Shown here piece by piece: positions 46,301 through 57,491 of a DNA stretch of 64,000 nt (position 1 is its first letter; each line of letters starts with the position of its first letter). The translations under genes were made by a program, and so were the position numbers. A model generated the notes under the pieces. That model worked only from the letters and a program-made list of their open reading frames with translations. It did not search any database and was not told where the DNA came from. Source of the stretch: Cristatella mucedo (lineage: Eukaryota; Bryozoa; Phylactolaemata; Cristatellidae); contig WPIO01000028.1 in the NCBI GenBank assembly GCA_009760855.2, positions 374,001-438,000 on the forward strand, written 5' to 3'.

Positions 46301-49300
46301 GGTAGTTGCTACTTAAAATATTAAGTGAGAAGAATTGTTTGTTGCCCTAGAATTAAACAAGTCTTATGATGCAAGCATAGGTCTTTGGTTGAAATAAGAT
46401 TTTCGAAAAATGGCACCTGTGAAAGTTTGGAACACCAACACTATATTTAAATTTTATTTTTGTACATTTTTTTGAAAACGGTGTCAATGTACACCGAATA
46501 TTTAAATCGGGTCCTGCAAATCTAATATAATCGACTTATAATTTGGTAACTGCATATTATCTGAATGATATAGGCAATAGCGATGGTGCAAAGAGTTTAA
46601 TTTTATTGAGAAAGGGGTCTGAAGTCTAAAACTCTTTACTTAGAAACCAGATCCTGATTTTAATATATAAACATGGTCGATGCAGTAGAAAACTGATTAG
46701 AGCTATTAATCTTACCGCAAATTAAGAACACAACTATTGAGCCAAAATTTGCAATAAAATCAAAATAGCAAGTTAAAAACCATTTAATGGAAGCCTGCTT
46801 TGATACATTGAGTTTTAGAATTTCTTCCTAGTTCAAAAAAACTCCGGACACTCTTCTTGATCTCGAGCAGGTTTTCTTCAAACTTAGCCCATTGCTTATT
46901 CTTATCCTAATTTTTTCATACTAATATTGAGGGTCTTTACTTGTTTGTGCATACGAAGCTGTTGAATTTGCATTTCTTATTTGTGGCACTTTAAATATCT
47001 GAGTTGCGAGAGATGTAGTCATTCCTAAGGCCAAGCGACGATGATCAGGTAAACTTGCATGTGGAAATATCTAGCTTTATCATTCGTAGGCCAAGCTCTT
47101 TTGACCAGGTAAGAATGTCCAAGTCACACAGCAGCTGCTTATCTCGTGTAGTACAAATATTGCTGGTGCCACAGGTTCTGATAGCAATTAGTTGTTACAG
47201 TTGTCTCATCTTAGAAGCTTTTCAAAATTTAAATGCAAGTATGTATCTCCGTCTGTAAATCCATATAGTCATATGAAGACTATGTGGGTATTACGCAGGA
47301 GAGCTTTGTATAGCGCACGCACAGCCTAAGCGACTTTCGGTACGCATTCGATAGCCAACAGACTTCGTCTCACACAACAAAGAGAAAATGGGAAGCATAG
47401 CAGAGTCAGGAGACCAGTTGAGGTAGTGAGTAGCATGGAAGTAGCTGCTCAGGACCACTGAAAAGGATGAGCCATAGTCGGTAGCAGGAGAGTAGTTGTC
47501 GTTGCGTAGGAGTTGTGGAAGCGAGTTCCTCAGTCTAGGACCTGCAGAGCTAAAGCTTCTGTCGCCAACGGTCTTTAAGAGGAGGAACAGAACAGCTAAT
47601 TTATTGTCCACACAGGACCTGAGGGCGTTAAGAGGCTGAAACTGGTGCAGCAGTTCAGCTAGGTACGAAGAAGCCAAGCCGTGGCGGGCCTTGTGGGTAT
47701 TTGGAGGAAAAATCCACCGAATTATTAAAGCATTGCACACGATTGCTTGCCAATAGCCCATAAACATGGAGACAAAGTTCAAACTAACTTGTCGTCATGT
47801 TAGCGTGTTTAACAAATTGGTTACCAGCTCTATAGGAGCCCTTATTTTCAGATATCTTGCTAATGATATAGAGGAAGATGAAGAAAGTTACAAATATGAA
47901 ATATTTCCATGGGCGCTAGGAGATAAGTGGCATGAGCACTATGCCGACTTTCTTTCATCTCGGGATCAGCTGTGGAAGAGGATGGCCTATAGAGCAATTG
48001 TCAGCCGCAAGTTGTGCGAGGAGGTAAGCTGATGGTTTTTTGTGCCGCCTGTGTCCATGCTATCGTGTTTAGCTACCTGATTCATGGATACAGGAATTTC
48101 CATAGCTAAATACCTGCAGCATCATTACTATTATTGGAAAGGTTGTTAGTGCTGTTTTTAAACACGTGACTCCTGGACACGGTGGGAGAAGGTGCATTTT
48201 GAATTTGATATTTTGCAATATAGCCGCCATAAAATTGCTTGACGTGGGTTTTGCCAAAGTACCTAGATAGCAAAGCATTCAAATGAGTTTTATAATGATG
48301 ACTGAGGTGAAATTTTAAAGAAATATGAACTTTTAGAGTTAGTATTATTCATCCAAATGATTTTAATTTTTACAAAACTTATTAAGGGTTTTTACTAATT
48401 TATCTGTTAAACGCCGGTAGAGGATCTATTTCTAGATACTTATGCTAAAAAAGGAAGAGTATTGATTAGTGATAAAACGCACAGTGTCAGGACAGAAAGT
48501 ACTCAAAGGACAATCACATGAGCCAGAAAATGATGCGGGGGAAATTGGGAAGTTTTGGTTTATTTTTTAATGTCGTTAATTTAGGAGATTTTATCACGTC
48601 AGTCGTGTGTGAGTTCTAGTCTTTGAGAGCATACGAACTAAAGGCCCAGTCTCCAAAGGATTTGAGATTGAGCTACATCTAAACTACTTAAGTCAGACGA
48701 GCGGATGGTGTAATGTCTATGCTTACGGAAGAGTAGTTCTGATAGGTACTACGGTAGCTGGTGCGAATAGAGGTAGATTGCAGCAAGATAATGAAGGAAT
48801 CTAAAAAGTGATTGTCAGAAATTCAAAGTGCATGCACTGTTTTATAGGGGATCTTGCGAAAGCCTGTGAGAAATGGTGAAAGGTTGCAGACTCGCTTCAG
48901 AATTTTACACCAACTAAGCATTTATTGCACAGGCCGTGCAATTAGAAAGTTACATAAGTTTAGACGGCATGGCAAAAATGTGTGTATCAATTTGGATGTT
49001 GTTTCCTTGTCTAAGTAAGCAGCCACGAGTCTCAAATATGCTGCATAGCCAAAAGTAGGAAGACTTAACTGTGGAGCTGATGTAGTTGTCTTGCGAAATA
49101 TAGGCTAGGAACAAAACACTCCAAATAGTTTGCTGATGCTAAAGGAGATATACTGACCGTGCCCATTTTGACAGTTTAGGTTTTCTTATTTGTGAGCAAT
49201 TCCATGTTTGCCCAAAACTAATAGGTTTTTTATTGCCAAATAATTTGAGGAAGTTTGCTGTCGTCTGAGTGCGAATATCTGGAATACATGCTGCAAAGGA

Positions 49301-52300
49301 TGTTGAACAAGTTTGAGGTACTCGAACTCAGATAGGAATCAAAACACTGGGCACAACTGTCTATCATCTGCTTCCAAATGGAAGCATAGATTGCGCTTGG
49401 CGATTACATCAGCAAGAGGGAAAGGATAAAGTGAGAAAAGAAGTGGACCAAGCACATAGCCCAAAGGTACCTTGTGCACTTTAAAGACTCCATGGATGAT
49501 TATTGCCTGTTAATATTAATGCTCCGGAGCCTCTCACTGAAACAGGACCCACATCGTTGTGGTGCAGTGTCAGTGATGCTAAGGCGAGATGAGAGGCGAT
49601 TGAGAAGGCCTAAGTGATCATTAGTATCAACCACTGCCGAAAGATCCAACAAAACAAGCAGAGAAATTCTACCTTAGTCATCACTTCTGAGAAAGTCGTT
49701 ATGCACTCGAAGCAGTGCTGACTCTGTGGAGTAATTACTTTTAAAACCTGATTAGAACTTAATTTCTAGGCTTGAAGTTTTAAGTTAAGAATTTGGCTGC
49801 TCTATTCCTACTTGTCCCTACGTTATTGATAGAATGTCAGTAGTTAGACTGGCTGGAAGTTGCTTAAGCCACGTCTTAGTTTTTTCATTTTAATCGGTGG
49901 CCCTAAAGTTATACAGAGCAGCAGTAAATGTGAGCATCTCAGAAGGAGAACAGGGGGGGGGCTATATGGTTCAGAGGGCTAGTCTTTCATAAAGAGGGAG
50001 ATGCATTTCTAGACAAAGTCATAAGTGTCAAGCTTGAAGGTGCAGGTAATGCAAGGTACTGGGGGAATGAGCTTTGTAATTCCATTTCAGTAACCTTCTA
50101 AACACAAATAAAGTTTACAACGATGCCGATGTGGTTGCCGATAAGACGGGACTTGGATATTCTGCTGAGAAAATGCGTGCACAATAAACCCTGGGTTAGG
50201 CATTTTAACGGCTACCGCAGGCTACAAATGGCAATATTGCCTTCGAAGACAAAGAGCATTGGCCACATTAGTTTTTGCTAAAGCTGCTGGTCATAGAAGA
50301 TAACAGCTTTTGGGATATTTATATGAATTTTGCTCCTCTCTCCTTGCCGAAAACGCCTGGCACTTAGCATTTAAGCAAGCGACTCTTCGATTACCAAATG
50401 TAGGAGCTTTAATAACTGTTCGCAACTCGGGTGAGCAGTGGAGCTCCTGATGCAAGAGCTCCAGGGGGGTATTCAGCCTTATTAATGAGAAAAGTGCACC
50501 GGCCGAGAACGTTCGAATGCAAGAGTACGCGAGAAAAACATTGTAAAGACAAACTGCAGGAACCAAATCGTTACCCTTCATTTGACTGGCAAGCAGCCTT
50601 TAGCAAAATGGAACTGCACATGTGTTGCGTTGCTGGCTAGGTAGCACTAGATCTTTACTGGGCTCAGAGGCAACACCGGAGTTACATAAAGTGCTATGTG
50701 CCCTTTGTAAAATGACGTGCTGTGGTGTTACATTGCCTATTGGGTGCCTTGCATAAAATGAGGCAATATACTTTGTGGAACTTAAGAGTCTATAGCTGTT
50801 ATTTTCTTAGGCCCTGTCGACTGTTTTTCACATCAAGATACAAATCAAAAATTTTAGTAATGAAGTTTACATGCGAACACTTATGGTGCTACTGCAATTT
50901 TATCTTGGATGTCCGAACATTTCCTTAAACTAAATGACGTTAAAACAACTATTGATAGGAGACCCCAAGCCTGTGGCTAGACTAGAAAGCTTTGCTCTTC
51001 TAATAGGTGATGCTGTTGTGCGACCATCACATGTGCCCGAAATTTAGGTGTCGTCTTCGACAGCTGCCTAAATTTGGAAACTTTCGTTACGAAAACTGCT
51101 TCCTCAGCTAGTCCTCAGTCCAATCTCTATCTAAGATTATGAACTGTTTTCCACGGTGCTGTGTGGCTAACAAAGAGTTTAACTAGCTCATTGCTCATGT
51201 CTCGGCTAGATTGCTGTAATTACCTCTTGGCTGGGATACCGAAAGAAGCCACTAGGCAGCTGCATCTGACGATAAATATGGCTTAGGGCTAGTTTACAAA
51301 TCACAGAGGCTTGACCACGTGTCTCAATTGATGAAAGACCTTGGATGATTGCCGGTTGATCAACGGATACAGAGCAAAGTTCTCCCACTTACCCACAAGG
51401 TCGGCTACGACTGGGCTCCTTCATACCTAGCTGAACTGCTGCACTAGTTTCAGCCTCCGAGTGCTCTCAGGTCATATATGGACAATAAATTCGCTGTTTT
51501 ATTCCTCCGCTTAAAGACCGTTGGTGACAGACGCTTTTGCTCTGCAGGTCCTAGACTGAGGAACTCACTTCCACGATTCGTACTCAATGACAACTTTCCA
51601 GCCGTCCTGAGCTGCTACTTCCATGCTACTTACTGCCTCAACTGCTCTTCTGACTCAGCTATGCTTCTTAATTTCTCTGTGCTGCGTGAGCTGAATTCTG
51701 TTGGCAAACGAATGCGTACCGAAGGCCGCACAGGCTGTGAGTACGCCATACACAACTCTCCTGCGTAACATCCACATAGTCTTTGTAGCTTTGTGGAGTT
51801 ACAAACGGACATATACACATACATACTTTCCTATTAGTCTACAGACGGAGATACATTAGTGGTATATTTTCTTGCTGTAGACAATCAGTTCTTATATTAC
51901 AATCGGTCCCTGAGGGATGTCGTAACTCTTAGATAAAATGTAAAGACATTTTGGGCATATAAAGCTGAGGCTCTGGCTTTCGAGACCATCGGGCGTCGTA
52001 ACCCCCGAAGAAATTTTGGACTGCATATTGGCATTCTTCTATCAAAGTTGAATAGCTAGACTCATAGGTGTTTTTGAAACGGTATCACGAGATAAAGTAG
52101 CCATTACAGCTTGTCGTCTGACTCAGGACGAAGACTTGGGAAAGCTTAACACGCTCGTGTTTTCTTTGCGGATCGGCCTCTCTCTTCTCTGTTAAAGATA
52201 GCATGTTTTAAGATTAGCAGCAGTCAGAAATCACCTAACTAACACGTGTGAGCAGCATCGACAGAATCGGTTGATTATGGTATTTCCAAAATGGCTCGGA

Positions 52301-53282
52301 GTCATTAGTGGTGACAAATGGCATTAACAATAGTTTGCTCCGGCGGGTCCTGTGAAACAGCATGAGCATGAGGCCCTTATAACTGTGCATTGTTTAGCGT
52401 GAATCTGATGTCGCTAATTTGAAGCTATTCTGTGCCGTCATGTGTTCTTAAGGTGGTTGGAAATAGGTGATTGTGAATTGCCGGATAAATCCCGACCCTA
52501 GCTGTTACCGACCATAATAACTCAGTTTTTCTGTTAACGGTGAAGTGCTGACTAAGAGACCAAGGTCTTCGTAGACTGGGGACCACCGAAAAAGCGTTTA
52601 TTTGGCAAGCATGCATGTGAAGACGTTTCTTGCTGAGCAGCGTGTCCACTTTTGAGAAGAGTGAACAATTGGCTTGACGTGCGAAGCAGCCGTCTGCTCA
52701 TGGCTTTGTAAGTCCTTATTTACCGCATTTTTGACGCGTGTAATTGTGCACTTCAAATACTTATTATATCACTTAAGAGAATACTTGAAAGCACGGCAGA
52801 AAGTAAAGAAGACTAATTGCTACACGGGGCATAATTTTATGCCCAGAACTTTAAAAAATATTGACAATAGTCCTGGTTCCTAAAAGTTGGGACTTATATC
52901 AATCCGCACTCACTTCAAGTTTACAAACTTGCTTGCTGACCGATGTGATTTGTAGATTATGGCCTTGGAGCCCAAACATCCGGTGTGGTTTCGCGTGAGA
53001 CTGGAGCATCATGCCGGAGCAATTCGCACTAACACGGACCCGGAATCAGAAGAGATTAAAGTGATTCCAAGAGGCCCAAACAAATCACCTCTGGAGTGCA
53101 TCGCCTGCGGCTATTTTAAGGATGACCACGACTCGCTTAGTCCCTGTACGGAGTGCTGGTATTTGTCACACTCGGCGGATACTTCACCGGAAAGACAGAA
53201 TGGATCCAATGGACCACCATTGCAAAAGCGCCCTCGAACTCTCAGGCTAACGTCGAGCTTTAACATGACAGGTAGTGTGTAA
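33988..53282 (+). CDS. Speedy/RINGO family cell-cycle regulator, gene 2 (conserved paralogue, 5 exons)
   Basis: This is a likely CDK1/2 activator of the Speedy/RINGO family (SPDYA-like). Exons are 33988-34210, 37842-37900, 42501-42586, 47852-48023 and 52956-53282, with phases 1, 0, 2, 0 and 288 residues; human SPDYA has 313. In order: basic N-terminus, GSEMQAYFELL, FLAHDVCKKVSDK, YLMAMVFVYFKRALFDIKEY, YLANDIEEDEE, YEIFPWALG, FLSSRDQLWKRM, YRAIVSRKLCEEI, HPVWFRVRLEHHAGAIRTN, VIPRGPNKSPLECIACG. The last block matches the human segment after the box (HHSGAVRN, LPRGPSATPVDCSLCG). The Trp of FLWMD is absent. The four introns total 18.4 kb against 6.0 kb in gene 1, owing to inserted repeats. An alternative 3' end uses a sixth exon at 58064. 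Confidence 0.93.
34455..34655 (+). mobile_element. LINE-A 3'UTR and tail
   Basis: 3'UTR motifs and the hairpin tail, starting about 245 bp after Speedy gene 2 exon 1. Confidence 0.75.
35095..36060 (-). mobile_element. LINE-B fragment, C-terminal RT half
   Basis: Encodes LSWVAENFLKINDDKTELLL, SRLDFCNSLLAGLPQKVTRP, KAHHGLAPSYPAELLHQCQP and SAGPRLWNSLPQFSCNDNYS in antisense, with frame breaks, plus the family 3' tail. It lies in Speedy gene 2 intron 1. Confidence 0.87.
36379..36448. repeat. (TG)n microsatellite
   Basis: About 68 bp, in Speedy gene 2 intron 1. Confidence 0.95.
36600..36700 (+). mobile_element. Degenerate tRNA-like SINE head
   Basis: The sequence 'ggttgcctttgatgactgag' followed by 'gcttgagccttgcggtgtat' resembles a SINE-1 head without a body. 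Confidence 0.35.
37159..37260. repeat. (CA)n microsatellite
   Basis: About 100 bp with one CAGA interruption. CA-rich sequence continues to about 37370. Speedy gene 2 intron 1. Confidence 0.95.
37842..37900 (+). CDS. Speedy/RINGO gene 2 exon 2 (59 bp micro-exon)
   Basis: The exon lies between tttttttag and gtgagc and completes a Glu codon. It encodes FKFLAHDVCKKVSDK, aligned to the human FLWMDCCCKIADK region: FL, D, C-K and D-K are conserved, W is replaced. It is identical in length and phase to gene 1 exon 2. Confidence 0.9.
39788..39850 (-). mobile_element. LINE-A tail, left arm of an inverted pair
   Basis: AAT repeat and near-consensus hairpin. It pairs with the outward-facing tail at 40140-40245. 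Confidence 0.75.
40140..40245 (+). mobile_element. LINE-A tail, right arm of an inverted pair
   Basis: Hairpin (gcgcctagaaagagatttag ... gagggcgct) and a (ATT) run. Confidence 0.8.
40209..40243. repeat. (ATT)n run at a LINE-A 3' end
   Basis: About 11 ATT units directly after the tail hairpin. Confidence 0.9.
40428..40706 (-). mobile_element. Possible solo LTR
   Basis: On the minus strand this roughly 280 bp GC-rich block starts TGTTTTGTGG and ends CCCCTACA, the TG...CA form of an LTR, with an internal tatatcatataata. I see no target-site duplication and no second copy. Confidence 0.25.
40735..41985 (-). mobile_element. LINE-B fragment, old and decayed
   Basis: Family order is recognisable (tail, C-terminus, LNDDKT-equivalent, then the RT catalytic region near 41800), but no frame stays open. 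It lies in Speedy gene 2 intron 2. Confidence 0.65.
42501..42586 (+). CDS. Speedy/RINGO gene 2 exon 3
   Basis: This 86 bp exon lies between gttgtag and gtaagt. It encodes YLMAMVFVYFKRALFDIKEY and then TTKNFFAAL, with the final Leu codon split in phase 2. Confidence 0.95.
43348..43386. repeat. (TC)n(TA)n compound microsatellite
   Basis: Lies about 50 bp beyond the 3' end of the endonuclease LINE and may be its terminal repeat or target. Confidence 0.9.
43435..46250 (-). mobile_element. LINE with restriction-like endonuclease (R2/NeSL type), broken
   Basis: On the minus strand, in order: a C2H2 finger (RCLLCPFDCSSVAVLSKRHH) near 46.0 kb, a pre-RT block SNRTKAVHEILLPAPY, RT segments WKTGFTILIHKKDD, LASRLCKFW, GLDGLEQSFLVEWTFDEARD, FLDLHNAF, GVRQGNPLSPVLFDL and a TDDRTLS form of the catalytic motif, then a C-terminal endonuclease with GKPDLVIDNCTDMVIVD. 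N-terminal zinc finger plus C-terminal endonuclease is the R2/NeSL architecture. At least four frame changes make it inactive. It lies in Speedy gene 2 intron 3, antisense. Confidence 0.85.
43664..43772 (-). mobile_element. SINE-1 body nested in the endonuclease LINE
   Basis: Body of SINE-1 without its head, inserted in the endonuclease region of the 43.4-46.3 kb element. Part of the host sequence, present in the 60.3 kb copy, is missing. Confidence 0.75.
46251..47234. other. Intronic AT-rich sequence, nothing recognised
   Basis: Within Speedy gene 2 intron 3. Confidence 0.45.
47235..47705 (-). mobile_element. LINE-B 3' fragment
   Basis: Encodes KARHGLASSYLAELLHQFQP and SAGPRLRNSLPQLLRNDNYS in antisense plus the tail. 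It ends about 150 bp before Speedy gene 2 exon 4. Confidence 0.85.
47852..48023 (+). CDS. Speedy/RINGO gene 2 exon 4
   Basis: This 172 bp exon lies between ttttcag and gtaagc. It encodes YLANDIEEDEESYKYEIFPW, then ALGDKW, FLSSRDQLWKRMAYRAIVSR and KLCEE. It is the best-conserved exon, near collinear with human SPDYA without gaps. Confidence 0.97.
48380..50100 (-). mobile_element. LINE-A fragment, long but heavily decayed
   Basis: 3'UTR, C-terminal, LNDDKTN-equivalent, catalytic and DLSAAFDTIDH-equivalent regions follow each other in antisense, up to the 'gaagcagtgctgactctgtg' segment also seen at 28.7 kb. No frame is open. It lies in Speedy gene 2 intron 4. Confidence 0.7.
50925..51860 (+). 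mobile_element. LINE-B fragment, C-terminal RT half
   Basis: Decayed FLKLNDVKTT, SRLDCCNYLLAGIPKEAT and FLRLKTVGDRRFCSAGPRLR segments and the family tail ending near 51860, in Speedy gene 2 intron 4. Confidence 0.8.
52956..53282 (+). CDS. Speedy/RINGO gene 2 exon 5
   Basis: The acceptor is gatttgtag. The exon begins I-M-A-L-E-P-K-H-P-V-W, then RLEHHAGAIRTN, VIPRGPNKSPLECIACGYF and a second Cys pair near LSPCTECW, suggesting a small metal-binding tail. The reading frame ends at TAA 53280-53282. A donor ACAG|gtagtg after 53271 would instead continue to exon 6 in phase 1. Confidence 0.9.
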   Translation: MMALEPKHPVWFRVRLEHHAGAIRTNTDPESEEIKVIPRGPNKSPLECIACGYFKDDHDSLSPCTECWYLSHSADTSPERQNGSNGPPLQKRPRTLRLTSSFNMTGSV

Positions 53283-53394
53283 ATATGGTTCAACAGACAG
53301 TAGGATCTGTAAAGCCACTAGGCCACTGCAGATGGCTATGAATATGGCTGCCGGGCTAGCTTGCAAGTATCAGGTTTGTCTTCGTGTTTCCTTT

Positions 53395-53935
53395 CCTAAA
53401 AGAGCTAGGGTGGCAGCTGGTTGATCAAGAGATAAAGAGCAAAGTTCTTACGCTGACCGCAAGGCCCGCCACGGCTTGGCTCCTTCTTACCTAGCTGAAC
53501 TGCTGCATCAATTTCAGCCTCCTCGTGCCCTCAGGTCATATATGGGCAATAAATTAGCTGCTCCATTCCTCCGCTTAAAGACTGTTGGCGACGGAAGCAT
53601 TAGCTCTGCAGGTCCTAGACTGTGGAACTCGCTTCCACAATTCTCACGCAACGACAACTACTCTCCTGCTGCCGACTATGGCTCATCCTTTTCAGCGGTC
53701 CTGAGCTGCTACTTCCATGCTACTCACTACATCAACTGCTCTCCTGACTCTGCTATGCTTCCCACTTTCTCTTTTTTGTGAGAGGAAGTCTGTTCGCTAA
53801 CGAATGCGTACCGAAAGCCGCTTAGGCTTTGAGTTAGCTATGCAAAACTCTCCTGTGTAACACCCACTTATTCCTTTTGGCTTGGTGGTGTTACAGATGA
53901 GATATATTATATTGCATTACATTACAGCTCCAAAT
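53395..53935 (+). mobile_element. LINE-B 3' fragment
   Basis: Encodes APSYLAELLHQFQPPRALRS and SAGPRLWNSLPQFSRNDNYS in one open frame, then the tail. It starts about 110 bp after the Speedy gene 2 stop. Confidence 0.85.
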
Positions 53936-56120
53936 TCCAGTTCTATAAGCGGTGGTGGCACAATACATCTCAAGAAGAAATTGAAATTTTATCTTTGTTT
54001 CTGGATTTTAGCATTTGTCCATAGTATTAGTAAATATTAGACATTTCACCGGGTCCTTAGATAACTTAATCTTTTTCTTTGCATTTTACACCTTCTGGAA
54101 ACGAATCTTATCAGTTAGTCGTCTTTGAATGGTAGCTGTCATGTATATAGCTCATGCCGCTGGGTAGCCCTAAGTAATTTTCAATGCATTTTTTGTTGAT
54201 ACCTTTTTAGGATTTTAGGAAATTACGGAAAGTAAGTAATATTAGCAGATTCGATTTTTTGAACATGCAGTGTCAAAAACAGCGCCAGGATGTCAGACCG
54301 AAACCCTAATCCCACAAAACTTTGAAAATAAAATCCACAATCTTGGACGTGCAGAAAAAACATGTGTGTTTGATTTATCGTCACAAGAGGGCTGATAGGA
54401 GATTAGGCTGAAACTGTGCAGCATTTACACTCAGGATGGCAGAGTTAGCCACGGCAGTTATAGTCGATGATAGTCAAGGTATTTGCTAGTACCAGCGGCT
54501 CAATCGAGAGCTACTGACTGCAATTTCTTTATTCAAGTAGAAATTATCCGAACAAATTGTTTTCTATTTAAATTTCATGTAGTTCCCCCGTTTATGAGAG
54601 TTTATCAAAGCTCTGTTTTATTTTGGTAGCCCGAATACAATATATTGAAGTTGCCTTACCTTGCTCTAGTAAAAATATTAGCAATTCATTGCGATAAGTG
54701 ACCTCTAATTTTAGAGATACAGACCCGAATACGATTAGCCCCATAAGTGGTCGTCTGGCCAGGTTTAAAAAATTAAGATGCAGGCATCGCACAGGTCTTA
54801 AGGTTGGGGTTATCGCCCTGTTCTGAGCTTATGCATTGAACTGGCGGATATCGCTATTGCTATTTTTAGTAATGCAGCTTAGCAAAGGTTTTTCTACATT
54901 TCTCGAGACAAAAACCTGAAAACATGCTTTGTTTATTTGCAGATCTTAGGAATACTTTGGCAAAGCCAGAAGATGATGGGCTTTCATGGATTCAAGAAGA
55001 GTAGTAATATAGGAGATGGCCAATTCTGTAATTGGTAACTGAAAGGAGTAGCTTTGAAAGATAGGCCACTACTTGAATCACTGGAAGCTTAAACGGTATT
55101 AGGCCGGTCAAATTTGTCAGAGACCCACTTGTGTGAATTAAGCAGAGACACGATAACTATCTGACATTTGTAAAGCGTATCTGACCTTATCTTCTGCATT
55201 GGGTTTGTTAGATATTGGTACAGTCATTTGTTACTTCTAAGTACTATAGCCGATGGTGCTTCACATGCTGGTAGCATCTTCTAAAATTTGCCCAACGATG
55301 TGCAGAACCTTGCATTATTTACGTAATAATAAACTCGAGAGTCAATCCACGCACGCGTTTAAACTCGTTGCCACGGCTGTGCTATGACTTGTCCGGCAAA
55401 CTTCGCATACACTGACTGATAATAACAGACCTGCTTGCTTGCCACTTCGTGACATTTGATTGAATAAGAGGGATACTCTTACCACAAATTATGTAAGCAT
55501 CAGACTATTGTAGGTGCAAGCTTGAATTCAATGTTAGGAGATTTTAATAAGCTTATTAGCGATCCTTAAATGAAGCAAACTTGATAGTATATTTGTGCCG
55601 ACTTTTCTATAAAAAACGAAGCCTTCTATGTCTAGTTCTTGATACAGCTTTGAGATTGGTTCCTGTAAGCTTAAGTGACCAGCAAGTACTAATCGAAAGA
55701 TATACATGGGTAGTTTACAACTAGTCTGTCATGTCTGAAATATGCATGCACGCCACTATTCTTCTTGGTAATCTCTACTCTCTTGTAATGCAGAGAAAGA
55801 GGCTTGAAACTTGAATTTTAAGCTACCAATCAAATAATGGCGGTATTATATTTTATGCTAAGCATGTTCTTTGTTGAGAATGATGTCCTACACAATGCAT
55901 GTATTGGTCGCAGCCAAATTCTCAGTGGGCTACTCAAAAGTATCACGACGAAAATAGGCTCCTTGAGTTAGGACGTCAGGGGTATGAATTGGCTATAAAT
56001 TGGCTGCTACAGACCTTTTATTTGACTTAAGCCTGTGTGACGGATTTCTTGGACTTCGAAATTAATTTCACGTTCTTTCATAAAGACGGTATCTTTTCTC
56101 GTGCTGCCAATTCTGGCATT
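53936..56120. other. Mostly featureless AT-rich sequence
   Basis: A diverged LINE-A tail hairpin may lie near 54044-54130 on the minus strand. Nothing else recognised. Confidence 0.35.
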
Positions 56121-56124
56121 TTAT

Positions 56125-56240
56125 ATCTAGCCTTTATACGTTGCTACTTCCTCGCTGATTTCTACTTTGACTGTCCACCTGATTTAGCTACGCTTCTCAT
56201 TTTCTTTGCTGTTTGAGACGGTGTCCCTAGTATGTTATCT
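56125..56240 (+). mobile_element. LINE-B C-terminal scrap
   Basis: Decayed sequence like the ACYFHATHY...CSPDSAMLPTFSLL block. Confidence 0.4.
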
Positions 56241-56639
56241 CATTCGTGTACTTGATTAGTGCCTTCAGATCATCGATCTCACAGCCATGTTGGACTAAAC
56301 ATCTTAGCCTTTTTCACGGCAATTATATTATTCGAACTAATGACAGCGATTCAAATTCAGATCGGCGATCGTGGTGCACAGAGTAGAAGTTCGTGTGTCT
56401 GTCACATGACTCAGATCGACAAGTTGCTCTCGCTCTATGCCTCTCTTGATCTCGACAAAGCGGCTGACGAGTAATAGCTGCCTCTTCGTGCTTGCATTGC
56501 GTTTATTATCTGCGATGATAATAGTAGGCCCTACTGTTCATTACCAAAGCACTGACGGGTGGGTTTGGCGTGAGCGTACATAATATCCTCCTGCGAGTCA
56601 AGGCTAGTCATCGTGGCGTTTTTTTGAACCTTCTCTCGG

Positions 56640-57491
56640 TTACGACGGTGGCAAGTGCAGCGTCCCTTTTGCTAATGAGCTCAAAGAACTCGAGGTGCTC
56701 CTGGAGCTCAAGGAAGTCTCCAGGGCTGAGAGACTCTTTTGATTCGTCATGGCCGCAGCATGCCAGCCTCCGCTTTATCAAGAATCGAAGGTAATAATAA
56801 TACCTCAGAGAACCCAATCCCTTTCTAGGCGCTTTACATTGGCTGCAAGGAAATACGATTGAATGTTAGTTAGCATAGGTTAGTATTTAGCGGTAGCATG
56901 CTAAATAAGAAAACTAGAATAACATGGCTAGGGTGACTTGCACAGGGTCACCAAGCAAGTGTGGTTAGTGGCATCATGCACAGTCACCGCGAAAAAGCAC
57001 ATTAAGGTCGAATCACAGGGACCCACTAAATGCTGTGATAAATAAGTACGTTTTAAATTTCTTTTTAAATGTGGTCAAGTCAGGGAATGTCGTGACGCAC
57101 TCGGGAGTGAGTTCCAGGCTTTGGGAGCATATGAACTACATGCACGATCTCCAAAGGATTTGAGGTTCCTATGAGGTATAGATAAACAATTAGATTCCGA
57201 AAAGCTCATCGACTAGCCCATTCGATCGAGTTAAGTATTCAGCCGTCTCTTTCGCCGTCTGCTTCTTGAAAATTTACTTACCTGTGATGTGAGCCTTTTT
57301 ATTTAAAGAAAATCCTGGACTATCTGTAACGCCCTTGAAGGAGATAGCCATCGCTGCGTTATGCGCATGCAGTTGGCAGCTCATGCCGTCTACCCTCTTC
57401 CGGTAGTTGAAGTCCTGGGTGGTGAACTCGTCCATGCAGAAAGTGTCACGGTCATGGGAAGGGAAGACAATTATAGAAAGCAGCGGACCTT
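56640..57491 (-). CDS. Possible unidentified minus-strand gene, two candidate 3' exons
   Basis: Exon 57491-57282 (210 bp, phase 1 in and out) is bounded by ctgag and a perfect donor ACAG|gtaagt. It encodes LLSIIVFPSHDRDTFCMDEF, then TTQDFNYRKRVDGMSCQLHA and SFKGVTDSPGFSLNKKAH, with the look of a real protein. A following exon 56767-56640 joins in phase and gives a Ser-rich tail ending at TAA. In another frame the same stretch reads CGHDESKESLSPGDFLELQE, so the second exon is uncertain. I do not recognise the family. It would lie inside the optional last intron of Speedy gene 2, on the opposite strand. Confidence 0.35.
56790..57230 (-). mobile_element. LINE-A 3' fragment
   Basis: Tail hairpin, 3'UTR and decayed C-terminal block. 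It lies between the two candidate exons of the unidentified minus-strand gene. Confidence 0.75.

Noticed and set aside
56608-56785. Frame reading CGHDESKESLSPGDFLELQE as the second exon of the minus-strand candidate gene
   Set aside because: It looks protein-like, but no acceptor puts it in phase with the 57282 donor. Kept only as an alternative.
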